A DNA stretch of 54,658 bases from assembly GCA_016936015.1 (NCBI GenBank), contig JAFGPV010000067.1, forward strand, positions 1 through 54,658, written 5' to 3'. Every line of letters begins with the position of its first letter. Within the stretch, counting starts at the first letter, position 1. A model generated the notes under the pieces. That model made no database searches, was not told where the DNA came from, and worked only from the letters and a program-made list of their open reading frames with translations. The translations under genes were made by a program, and so were the position numbers. Of this stretch, positions 9,101-15,900 are shown piece by piece. The DNA comes from Pirellulales bacterium. Its GTDB lineage: Bacteria; Planctomycetota; Planctomycetia; Pirellulales; Thermoguttaceae.

Positions 9101-11438
9101 GACTAACGGCGTTGTGGACACCACATTTCCCTCTCAAAAACCCCTTCCCAATAAGATATTAATTCAACCTGACGGAAAAATCGTCGTGGGCGGCAGTCTC
9201 AACACGACCGTATCCGCATTGGCTCGTTATAACGCCGATGGCTCACTCGATTTAGCTTTTGGGAACGGGGGTATTGCCAATTTTTACAGCAACCAATGGA
9301 TTGTGGACATGGCGCTGCGTCCGGACGGGAAGATCCTGCTGGCCCTCCAGCAAAACGGCCCGCTCTATCTCAAAGTTGCTTGCTTGGACAATTACGGCGC
9401 GCTCGATCCGTCCTTTGGTGACTCCGGAGGCTTCCATTATTATCTCGATGTTAATGCGTATTCTTGTGCCATCGCCTCGATGCCAGATGGACGATTTCTC
9501 CTGGCGGGTAGAGGAACGAGTGATTGGTCGATCATTCGGGCTTACGGGAATGGTTCATTGGACACGACTTTTGGGACCAACGGCGTGCAAACGGTGAACT
9601 TCGATTCGGCCTACCAACCAGAAAGTATTCTTGTCGACCATGCAGGACGGATTGTGCTGAACAGCACGATGGCCATCGCAACAAGTTTGGCCGATTTTGC
9701 AGTAGCGCGTTTGACTCCCAACGGTATTTTAGATACTTCCTTCAGCGATGATGGCAGGGCCATGACCGATTTCGGCCTGGAGTTGGCAGATTTTTCTTAT
9801 TCGATGGTGATTCAAAGTGACGATAAAATCGTGCTTGCGGGGAATACTAAGACATCAGAAAGCACTCGTCAAGTGGGTCTCGTCCGCTTCAACGTCGACG
9901 GCTCTCTCGACTCGAGTTTCGATGGTGATGGACGCTTCCATGTTGCTTTGACTTCAAGCAATTTGCAGACGTCGGTTTGTTCAGCCCTCCAATCAGACGG
10001 CAAGTTGGTGCTCCTGGCCGGGTACATGGACGATTGGCGCGTGGCGCGTTTTAAAATGCAAGTGACCTGCAGTGCTACGATCGATGTGACCGACAATGAC
10101 GTGCCCGAACACGCCGTCCGCACCTGGGATGGCGGCGGGACGGACAGCAACTGGACGACGGCGGCCAATTGGGTCGGCAACGCGGCGCCGCAGCCCGGCG
10201 ATGATCTGATCTTTCCGTCGGACGCGGCGAAGTTGACAAGCGTCAATAACTACCCGGCGGGGACAGTCTTCGGTAAAATCATCATCGGTGGGAGCGGGTA
10301 TCAGATTGAGGGCGAAGTCGCGTCATCGGACAACGTCCACGTGCGGGATGGGGCTTCACTGACGGCAACCAGCATTACTGCCGGCACGCTGACCATTGGC
10401 GGCGTGGAGACCTGCACCTGGGACGGCGGCGGGGCGGATAATCAATGGTCCACGGCGGAGAATTGGGCGGACGGTTCGGCACCGTTGCCTGGGGATAACC
10501 TGGTCTTTCCGGCGGAAGCGGAAGAATTAGAGTGCGTCAATGATTTTCCGGCGGGGACGGTTTTTGGCGAGGTGGTTGTGGAGGGGGGCGATTATTCCTT
10601 CCAGAATAGCGGTTTGAACGCGGAAAGCGTCCGTGTGCAGGATGACGTGAGTTTGACGGTGGCGAGCATCGTTGCCGGGACGTTGATGATTGGGGATGGG
10701 GAGGAGTCGAGGGGCGAGAGTCGAGGGTCGGGAGTCGAGAGTCGAGGGTCGAAAGTCGAGGATGACAGCAGTGGGTTGGTCGTTGGTCGTGGGTCGTCGG
10801 TCGGGCAAGAGAGTCCATTGGTCGTTGGTTGTCGGTCGTCGGTCGAGAAAGATAGCCCGTTGGTCGTTGGTCGAGAGTCGTTGGTCGAGATGGATCCGAC
10901 ACGATTTCCTGGCACTGCTGAAGAGGGCCAAAGGCCCGACCGTTCATCCAGCCCAGGGCAACGCCCTGGGGAAGGGGGGTTCATCGAACAAGCGTCCTCG
11001 GCCCAACGGGTCAACGATTCATTGAATGATTGGCCCGTTGGGCCGATCGAGGATTGCGTTTTATCCGATTTCCCAGGGCGGCGCCCTGGGCTGGGTGAAT
11101 CGTGCCCCTTCGGGGCAGGCGGAATCACATCGGAAAGCATTGTTGCGCCGGTGTTTCGGGTTTTCCGGCAGGAAAAAGTAGGACAGGTTGACAACCTGTC
11201 CCACGCGCCGCCGGCCGTGCCGGCGTTCTATGCGATGTATGCGTCTGCGGAGGATTCGTTGCATCGTACATCGCGTTTTCCGACTTTTAACGATTCACGG
11301 TCCCGTGTGGCTTATGAAACTTCGCGGATCCATTGGAATTGGCTGGACGATCTGTCGGAAAGCCGGAGGAAAAAACGTGATGCACCGGGGGAGCAATCGG
11401 TCTTCGGTGCGGTGGATGCGCTGTTTGGAATGATATAA
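6147..11438 (+). CDS. Giant exported protein: lectin-like domain, Calx-beta domains interrupted by delta-60 repeats, beta modules
   Basis: ATG 6147 follows AGGGAG (6134-6139); an upstream in-frame TTG at 6105 is less likely. The product is 1763 residues. A basic N-terminus carries the planctomycete FEPLEDRRLLS motif (34-44). Residues about 45-212 resemble a MAM/jelly-roll domain ending in WNIDDVLLSG. Residues 218-330 form a Calx-beta-like domain ending in DDD. Two ~498-residue tandem units follow (331-828 and 829-1318). Each starts as a Calx-beta domain (SEAAGPGATTATVTR), then has seven delta-60 motifs of the form xDxSFGxxG, then a closing Calx-beta strand (DTLEVTDND or ATIDVTDND). Two WDGGGxDxxWxTAxNW beta modules occupy 1325-1521. 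The last 240 residues include translated repeat DNA. Probably a secreted adhesive or matrix protein. Confidence 0.85.
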   Translation: MGILGFRRRGGGSFRFGNPRKKPRRDPFSLKLRFEPLEDRRLLSTIYSANFDVNPGWMTSGEWAFGHPTGGGGTYGYPDPSNGYTGSNVYGVDLLGDYDIVGGSFYLTTTAINCTGYSDVSLSFRRWLNTDYQPFVAATIEVSNNGTIWNSIYANPSDTEVADYYWHFMQYDISAYADDQTTVYVRWGYEVFYTNSYPYSGWNIDDVLLSGILTAPTPGITVTPTSGLTTTEAGGTAAFTIVLDTLPAADVNIALSSTNTDEGTVSPESVTFLTSNWDAPQTVAITGVDDAQVDGGAAYTVVTAAASSADPDYNGLNPEDVSVTNLDDDLPTLTLTVAAPSISEAAGPGATTATVTRNWGIANPLTVYLSSSDTTEAVVPDSVTIPGNEASATFDIDAVDDAAMDGTQTVTITTDAHFGGESVGLDASFGTGGLATTSLEMNYQPPHNALAIQPDGKIVAASESDLDYAWRVTRLNSDGTVDAGFGTNGVVEATFLIPHPVPHKIIIQPDGKILVGGEFISGTNNIALARYNTDGSLDGSFGTGGIANFPSVTYQWIEDMALRTDGKILLALGINGTVYCRVARLNSNGSLDASFGSGGIKTFSGVSVSARAITLMDDGRFLLAGNYTSNSKILRAYADGTLDTTFGTGGVQTVNFGSDYTRIYDLAVDSVGRIVAGGSAYESDNNTSNFAVARLYPNGNFDASFDIDGMAITDFSTGLDDYAYSMAVQNDDKIVLLGSTETSDNVQQVALVRYNVDGSLDADFDGDGRLQVSVISHAAQQATNCELQADGKLVVLAGWGSDWRIARFTMGSTPIEASDTLEVTDNDVPTLTLTIAAPSVSEAAGPGATTATVTRDPVSADPLVVYLSSSDTSEAEVPASVTIPGNQASTTFAIDAVDDDLVDGIQVVTITASNEPGGASIELDSSFGSGGSVATTLYTNYAVPHNDIAVQPDGKIVAACGISGNNYAWRVIRLNSDGSMDPSFGTNGVVDTTFPSQKPLPNKILIQPDGKIVVGGSLNTTVSALARYNADGSLDLAFGNGGIANFYSNQWIVDMALRPDGKILLALQQNGPLYLKVACLDNYGALDPSFGDSGGFHYYLDVNAYSCAIASMPDGRFLLAGRGTSDWSIIRAYGNGSLDTTFGTNGVQTVNFDSAYQPESILVDHAGRIVLNSTMAIATSLADFAVARLTPNGILDTSFSDDGRAMTDFGLELADFSYSMVIQSDDKIVLAGNTKTSESTRQVGLVRFNVDGSLDSSFDGDGRFHVALTSSNLQTSVCSALQSDGKLVLLAGYMDDWRVARFKMQVTCSATIDVTDNDVPEHAVRTWDGGGTDSNWTTAANWVGNAAPQPGDDLIFPSDAAKLTSVNNYPAGTVFGKIIIGGSGYQIEGEVASSDNVHVRDGASLTATSITAGTLTIGGVETCTWDGGGADNQWSTAENWADGSAPLPGDNLVFPAEAEELECVNDFPAGTVFGEVVVEGGDYSFQNSGLNAESVRVQDDVSLTVASIVAGTLMIGDGEESRGESRGSGVESRGSKVEDDSSGLVVGRGSSVGQESPLVVGCRSSVEKDSPLVVGRESLVEMDPTRFPGTAEEGQRPDRSSSPGQRPGEGGFIEQASSAQRVNDSLNDWPVGPIEDCVLSDFPGRRPGLGESCPFGAGGITSESIVAPVFRVFRQEKVGQVDNLSHAPPAVPAFYAMYASAEDSLHRTSRFPTFNDSRSRVAYETSRIHWNWLDDLSESRRKKRDAPGEQSVFGAVDALFGMI
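10708..11215. repeat. Array of low-complexity and palindromic repeats inside the giant gene's 3' part
   Basis: From about 10711 the sequence is a run of GAGTCGAG/GGGTCGAG units, then GGTCGTTGGTCG/GGTCGTCGGTCG units to about 10895. Next come GCCCAGGGC-type hairpins (CAGGGCAACGCCCTGG near 10955, CAGGGCGGCGCCCTGG near 11076) and the palindrome at 11181. Such units are normally intergenic, but here they stay in frame with no stop and encode about 170 residues rich in R, S, G, V and E. Confidence 0.75.
11181..11201. repeat. Perfect palindrome GGACAGGTTG-A-CAACCTGTCC
   Basis: Ten-base arms surround a single central base. A related palindrome (GGCAGGTTG-G-CAACCTGCC) lies at 19290-19308, so this is a dispersed family with compensated arm changes. 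Confidence 0.7.
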
Positions 11439-11704
11439 GAATCCGTCTCCCGCCCAGAGTCACAACTCGTTTCATTCCAAGAAGTTGCAACCGTCTCAGG
11501 CCGGCATTTCTCCCCGGCTGACTTTCAGGGGGTTTGTTTTCGGGCTATCATATCCGACGTAAGTCGTTGTCTGAAGCCAACTTTTTGGCCTCCCTGTTTA
11601 TACGTGGAAACCTGAAATTCGCCGGAGCCGGGAAAACAAAAAAAGCCAACCGACCTTGCAGCCCGGCGGGCTTCCCGGTATCCTCTCCCGCCCTTGTGTC
11701 GCCG
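11439..11704. other. Gap without a recognisable gene
   Basis: About 266 bases between the giant gene and the DUF2752 gene. The reading frame of the DUF2752 gene is open from 11534, but that extension does not look like protein. I see no clear promoter or terminator. Confidence 0.4.
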
Positions 11705-12151
11705 ATGGACCAGGAACAGAAGCCTTTGGAAAGCCCCTCGATTCCCAAGCACCAGCGGCTTGTGTTGACGGTGTTGGGATTGGGATTGATCGGGCTTATG
11801 GTCGTGGCCCGGCTGTTGACGCCCAGCCCGACGGAGTGCGGGACGCATCAGGAGTTGGGCCTGCCGCCCTGTACGTTTCGGGTGCTTTTCGGGCTGCCGT
11901 GTCCGACTTGCGGGATGACGACCTCCTGGGCGCATTTGGTCCGGGGCGAAGTGCTGGCCGCGGTGCACGCCAACTGCGGCGGGTTGCTGCTGGGCGTGCT
12001 GGCGATGCTGGCCGTCCCCTGGTCGTTGGTTTCGGCGTGGCGCGGCCGCTGGACCGGCTGGACGCCCCGCGACACGGTCGCCGGCTGGGTCGCCACCGGA
12101 CTGTTGGTCCTGATCCTGCTCCAATGGGCGTGGCGATTGTGGTTGAGGTAG
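11705..12151 (+). CDS. DUF2752 integral membrane protein
   Basis: ATG 11705 is the first plausible start; no good ribosome binding site precedes it. The product is 148 residues. The central block CTFRVLFGLPCPTCGMTTSW is the DUF2752 signature (a cysteine pair between two membrane helices), followed by a conserved asparagine (VHANCGG). Hydrophobic segments lie at about residues 19-37, 94-112 and 127-145. DUF2752 proteins are small bacterial inner-membrane proteins of unknown function; the CxxCG motif suggests metal binding or a redox or structural role, which is not established. It precedes a lipoprotein gene on the same strand, but a 200-base repeat-filled gap separates them. Confidence 0.85.
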   Translation: MDQEQKPLESPSIPKHQRLVLTVLGLGLIGLMVVARLLTPSPTECGTHQELGLPPCTFRVLFGLPCPTCGMTTSWAHLVRGEVLAAVHANCGGLLLGVLAMLAVPWSLVSAWRGRWTGWTPRDTVAGWVATGLLVLILLQWAWRLWLR

Positions 12152-12152
12152 G

Positions 12153-12340
12153 AATTGCAAATTGCAAATTGTCCATTGCAAATTGCAAATTGAACAACGA
12201 TTCATCAGGGGGCTAGAGACGTGTGGCTTGCATTTTTCGGGATTTCGAGGGGGGGATGATTAAGGCTTGATCCGCTGATGGTTGTGAAAACTTGTCATCG
12301 ATTTGCAATTTGAAATTTACAATTTGCAATTTTCAATTTC
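12153..12340. repeat. TTGCAAATTG repeats flanking a short spacer, in inverse orientation
   Basis: Two blocks of AATTGCAAATTGCAAATTG (12153-12171 and 12175-12192) face an inverse block at 12301-12340 (ATTTGCAATTTGAAATTTAC and following). Related sequence recurs at 32038-32080 and weakly at 50201-50223. Confidence 0.7.
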
Positions 12341-12362
12341 TTTTCTTTCCGCGAGGTGTACG

Positions 12363-13022
12363 ATGGATCGTCTCTTACGGCGTCGGGGCGCGTGGTGGTT
12401 GCCGGGAGTTGTTCTTTTTGTGTTAGCGTTGTCGGGCGGCTGCCGCAACGGCCTGTTCACGCTGGCGTATTTGATCAACGGCATGGACGTCGACGCGGAC
12501 TACGACGGATTGAAAAAGAAGACCGTGGTCGTCGTCTGCCGGCCGGCGGCAGGGATCGAATACGGCACCACCAAGGCCGCCGCCGGATTGGCGAGGGAAA
12601 TCAGCGGCTTGCTCCAACAGCGCATACCGAAGATCAAGGTCATCGATCAGGAGAAAGTCGTCCAGTGGTGCGACAACCATTCCTGGGAGGAATATCCGGA
12701 AGTCGGCAAGGCGCTCGGGGCGGAGATGGTCGTCGGCGTGGACCTGGAACATTTCAGCCTCCAACAAGGGCAGACGCTCTATCAAGGGAAGGCGAAAGTG
12801 ACGGTCCAGGTCTTCGATAGCGCCCAGGGCGGTAAAATGGTTTGGGAAAAGCACTTGCCGCAGTCGGTCTATCCGCCAAACACGGGCATACCCACTTCGG
12901 AGGTGCAAGGGCCTGATTTCCACCGAGAGTTCCTCCACGTGCTGGCCGGCCAAGTCGCCCGGCACTTCTACGCTCATGATCCCCATGCCGACTTGGGACA
13001 AGACTCCGCCGCATTGCGGTAA
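12363..13022 (+). CDS. Lipoprotein with an alpha/beta domain resembling the CsgG/GNA1162 group
   Basis: ATG 12363 follows GAGG (12353-12356) at good spacing; an in-frame upstream start at 12303 lies in repeat DNA. The product is 219 residues with a positively charged leader, a hydrophobic stretch and lipobox LSGGC, hence a predicted lipid-anchored protein. The mature part reads as alternating strands and helices: KTVVVVCRPAAG, LAREISGLLQQRIPKIKVID, ALGAEMVVGVDLEHFSL and KVTVQVFDSAQGGKMVWEK. This layout matches envelope lipoproteins with a nucleotide-free alpha/beta fold such as CsgG- and GNA1162-type proteins. The family assignment is tentative and the partner unknown. Confidence 0.75.
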   Translation: MDRLLRRRGAWWLPGVVLFVLALSGGCRNGLFTLAYLINGMDVDADYDGLKKKTVVVVCRPAAGIEYGTTKAAAGLAREISGLLQQRIPKIKVIDQEKVVQWCDNHSWEEYPEVGKALGAEMVVGVDLEHFSLQQGQTLYQGKAKVTVQVFDSAQGGKMVWEKHLPQSVYPPNTGIPTSEVQGPDFHREFLHVLAGQVARHFYAHDPHADLGQDSAALR

Positions 13023-13034
13023 TTTTGTCGAATA

Positions 13035-13063
13035 TTGACGCTCCTTGACGGCGGATTTACCAT
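13035..13063 (+). promoter_or_regulatory. Candidate sigma70-type promoter
   Basis: TTGACG (13035-13040) and TACCAT (13058-13063) are separated by 17 bases, 65 bases before the hydrolase-like gene's ATG. The -10 match is moderate. Confidence 0.35.
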
Positions 13064-13128
13064 AGAAAGAGGGGCGACGTCGGTCGCCCGTGCCTTCCGC
13101 TGATCCTTTCTCCGACAAGGAGCGAACG

Positions 13129-14169
13129 ATGTTTCGGACGATTCTTTTTCCGGCGACGGCGGCTGGTGGACGAAGGACCGCGTGGGGGTTTTTCGGGGGG
13201 GCGACCGCCCTGATTTTCTGTCTGGCGGCTTCTCTTGCGCTGGCAGCCGAGGAAGCAAAGTCCCCGGCCAAGGCCGCCGGCGCCTCCTCGGAGAAGAAAC
13301 CCAACGACGCGCTTCCACCGGCGGAAGTCTTTCTGCGCACGGCGGACGGGATGGATTTGGCCGCCACGTATTATCCCAGTAAGAAGGGGAAGGAAGCGGT
13401 GCCGGTCGTGCTGTTGCATCAATGGAAACACGACAGCACCGATTTCAAGACCCTCGCGCGGTATCTCCAGCAGCGGGACTACGCCGTGTTGGCTCCCGAC
13501 CTGCGGGGCCACGGCAAAAGCGCGCAGCAGAAAATGGGCAACCAGGAATGGACGTTGGACGCCGCCAAGTTCTTCTCCGCCGATTTCGGCCGCATGGTGA
13601 CCAGGGATTTCCTGGCGATTCGGGATTTTTTATGGGAGAAAAACAACCAGAAGGAACTGAACATCAACAAGCTGTGCCTAGTCGGCGAGGAGATGGGCGC
13701 CTCGGTGGCCCTCGGCGCCGCCGCGCTGGACGCCCGCGGTTATGAGTACGGGAGCTGGAGATACGGGACGATTCAACAGGGGCGGTTTGTCAAGGCCCTG
13801 GTGTTGATCTCGCCGGAATTCTTCTTCAAGGGCCTTTCCATCTGGCCGGCCCTGCAGGATCCCTACGTCAAGAAACAACTTTCAATCATGATCCTGGTGG
13901 GCAAGGAAGACTCGAAAGCCTTCGGCGAGGCCGACCGGCTCTACAGGATTCTGGAAAAATCCCACCCGCTGCCTCCCGAAGACAAACGAGAAAAAGAACA
14001 GATGTTGTTCTTCTACCCGTTCGACACCAAGCTCCAGGGCGCGAATTTGCTCGAAGCGCCGAACCTCGGCGTGGACCGGAAGATCGGGCTGTTTCTCTAT
14101 TACCGGATCGTCCGGAACCAAGAGGCCCGCCGCTGGTCCTGGGAGGAACGCAAACTCCCGCATCAGTAA
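13129..14169 (+). CDS. Exported alpha/beta-hydrolase-like protein without the nucleophile serine
   Basis: ATG 13129 follows AAGGAG (13117-13122). The product is 346 residues with a signal-peptide-like hydrophobic segment (FFGGATALIFCLAASLALAA), so it acts outside the cytoplasm. The fold is recognisable from VPVVLLHQWKHDSTDF (oxyanion-hole region), YAVLAPDLRGHGKS and INKLCLVGEEMGASVALGAAA. In active members the last block is GxSxG, but here it reads G186-E-E-M-G, so glutamate 188 replaces serine. The protein is therefore probably not a standard serine hydrolase; it may bind a ligand or use another chemistry. A family of such planctomycete proteins seems plausible, but I cannot verify this. A convergent LysM gene follows. 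Confidence 0.8.
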   Translation: MFRTILFPATAAGGRRTAWGFFGGATALIFCLAASLALAAEEAKSPAKAAGASSEKKPNDALPPAEVFLRTADGMDLAATYYPSKKGKEAVPVVLLHQWKHDSTDFKTLARYLQQRDYAVLAPDLRGHGKSAQQKMGNQEWTLDAAKFFSADFGRMVTRDFLAIRDFLWEKNNQKELNINKLCLVGEEMGASVALGAAALDARGYEYGSWRYGTIQQGRFVKALVLISPEFFFKGLSIWPALQDPYVKKQLSIMILVGKEDSKAFGEADRLYRILEKSHPLPPEDKREKEQMLFFYPFDTKLQGANLLEAPNLGVDRKIGLFLYYRIVRNQEARRWSWEERKLPHQ

Positions 14170-14170
14170 A

Positions 14171-14296
14171 GATGAAGGATTGAGGGATGAGGGATTCGGA
14201 GGGCATAATCTATCTCAAGTGTCCCTGGAGAGATCCTTTGCTCCGCTCAGGATGACATTACTTGCTTCCTGCCCCTCATCCCTCATCCTTTATTTT
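14171..14296. repeat. Inverted GGATGA/TCATCC repeat between convergent genes
   Basis: GATGAAGGATTGAGGGATG (from about 14172) is mirrored by CATCCCTCATCCTTTATT (about 14279-14296), with a spacer of about 80 bases containing CCTTTGCTCCGCTCAGGATG. The right arm overlaps the stop codon of the LysM gene. Similar GGATGAGGGATGA units occur near 5691-5720. Confidence 0.6.
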
Positions 14297-14928
14297 CCCT
14301 GCCAGCCGGTGGGGACCGGCACCAGGCGACGCGGCGGGAGGTATTGCGCTTCGGTTGTCGGTGGTCGCTCCCGGGACGGAATCGTCAGTTCCACCCCGAT
14401 GGGCAGGAGATGGGGATCGCTGAGCACCGCGCGGTTGGCGGCGAAGATTTCCTCCGCCCGATCGGCGGAGCCGAGATAAAGCTCGGCCAGGTTGCGGAGC
14501 GTGTCGCCGTCGGCGATGATGTGTCGCCGCGGCTCGGGCGGGGCCGGGCGCGTTGCCGCCCAGGATGCCGGCATGCCCCAGGTCGCGTGGCCCGGCATTG
14601 CATCGCCGGGATACTTCGGCGGAGCCTCCGACCGGGGCGTCGGCCCCTGCGGTCGGAGCACCACCGGCGTCGGGCCGGCCGGTTGCGGCGCCGACCCGCC
14701 GGAAGCCTTCGGGGCGGCAGAGGGCGACGTACTTACCGGTCCGGCCTTCGCGACGGTCGACCGCGAAGCGATGGGACGCGTCGGGACCCGACGGACGCGG
14801 ATCCGCAAGGAGTGTTCCAATTCCGGCGACGGCGGCGCCTGGGAGTGCGGCGTAAAAAGATTCGCCACGAAGAAACCGCCGGCCACGATGCCCAGTCCCA
14901 AGGCGATGCGGATTCCCGGATCGTTCAT
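14290..14928 (-). CDS. Membrane-anchored LysM-domain protein
   Basis: The start is ATG at 14926-14928; the product is 212 residues. An N-terminal membrane helix (IALGLGIVAGGFFVANLF) is followed by a long Pro/Ala/Ser-rich linker (about residues 30-135). A single LysM domain then runs from HIIADGDTLRNLAELYLGS through LLPIGVELTIP near the C-terminus. LysM modules bind N-acetylglucosamine-containing glycans such as peptidoglycan. The architecture (helix, flexible linker, LysM) suggests an inner-membrane protein reaching the cell wall. In many planctomycetes such single-LysM proteins are widespread and uncharacterised. The gene converges on the hydrolase-like gene, with a repeat-derived hairpin at the junction. 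Confidence 0.85.
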   Translation of the reverse strand: MNDPGIRIALGLGIVAGGFFVANLFTPHSQAPPSPELEHSLRIRVRRVPTRPIASRSTVAKAGPVSTSPSAAPKASGGSAPQPAGPTPVVLRPQGPTPRSEAPPKYPGDAMPGHATWGMPASWAATRPAPPEPRRHIIADGDTLRNLAELYLGSADRAEEIFAANRAVLSDPHLLPIGVELTIPSRERPPTTEAQYLPPRRLVPVPTGWQGK

Positions 14929-15066
14929 GGCTTTACCGGATAGTATTGATACCGATGCAGCCAATGATCGTTGTTCCACCGCAAACACGGCTGTTCCAGC
15001 CGAGTTTGCTGGTCTTTCGCCGTGGAACGGTTCATTAGCAATGCAGGACTCAATAATTAATGCACA

Positions 15067-15128
15067 ACGAGCCGCGAAACTTGACCGGGGATGAAAATGT
15101 TTCCCCTTGGAAAACTCTCGCGGCTCGT
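15067..15128. other. Nested stem-loop, possible structured RNA
   Basis: ACGAGCCGCGA (15067-15077) pairs perfectly with TCGCGGCTCGT (15118-15128), and inside it GGGGA pairs with TCCCC around a short loop. There is no T-tract. It could be a structured RNA, a cruciform or a repeat. Confidence 0.4.
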
Positions 15129-15767
15129 CATCCTGACGTTCCTGTTATTGCTTATCGGCCCGGCGTCGACGGAGTTTGATCCGAAGCTCCGCTCTTCCTC
15201 CGCTTTTATTTGCCGCCGTTCCAGATCTATCAATCCCAGAAACCCTGCCGGATTACCGTGCGACACGTAAGTGGATGCGGTAAAAACTTCCGGCGGAGAC
15301 GATCATTCCGAGCGGAGCGATGATGCTCGCGATGTGCCGCAAAGAGGAGGGATTTTTCGCTACACTCGGAATGACCTCCCCTGTCGTCGTGCTCCAAATG
15401 ACCTTCCCCGTCCGGCATTCCCCAACTGTGGTTTTTTAGTAGTTCCTGTTGCGGAATGTTTTTGTAGGGTGGGACGAACGAAGTGAGTCCCACTAAAAAC
15501 CGCTGAAAAAACATGGTGGGACTGCACTACGCTTGTCCCATCCAACAGGAACTGAGTGGAAATGCCGTTGTGGTTTGAATCAGGGAAGAAGAGGTAGTTT
15601 GGGCAGCCTTATTCTCCTCTTCTCGGGACTGCTAGCATCACAAATTGATCTCCGGGGGTGATAAAACGAGCCGTCGGGGCGTTTTTCGCAATCAGACAGA
15701 CCTTCCGGCCTAATTTTCACGTATACCCCATCGTCGAATTTTGGAATAATAACGCGGAGATGCCATC

Positions 15768-15844
15768 CCGTTTAGCGGCCGCCGGTACGGCGGCCTGGGA
15801 AATTCTTCTGAACCAGAGCCCCCGTTCCGGCGGCTGCTAAACGG
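15768..15844. repeat. Inverted repeat CCGTTTAGCGGCCGCCGG
   Basis: CCGTTTAGCGGCCGCCGG (15768-15785) is matched by CCGGCGGCTGCTAAACGG (15827-15844) with one mismatch, enclosing about 41 bases. It lies just upstream of the AsmA-like gene. Confidence 0.6.
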
Positions 15845-15900
15845 AACATGGCGTTGTTACCGACCTGCCAATCAGAAAAAACCACGGAGGGTTTTTTGCT

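Larger units (their letters stand above)
14989..15900. other. Long intergenic region with hairpins and dispersed repeats
   Basis: I see no gene here. It contains a nested hairpin (15067-15128); ATTCCGAGCGGAGCGATG-type repeat sequence near 15306; a GTGGGACGAACGAAGTGAG/GTCCCAC hairpin near 15470-15493 with a second GTGGGAC...GTCCCAT copy near 15514-15541; and an inverted repeat at 15768-15844. Confidence 0.6.

Noticed and set aside
10711-10895. Possible CRISPR array in the tandem repeats
   Set aside because: Units are short, degenerate and contiguous with no unique spacers of constant length, and they lie in a coding frame.
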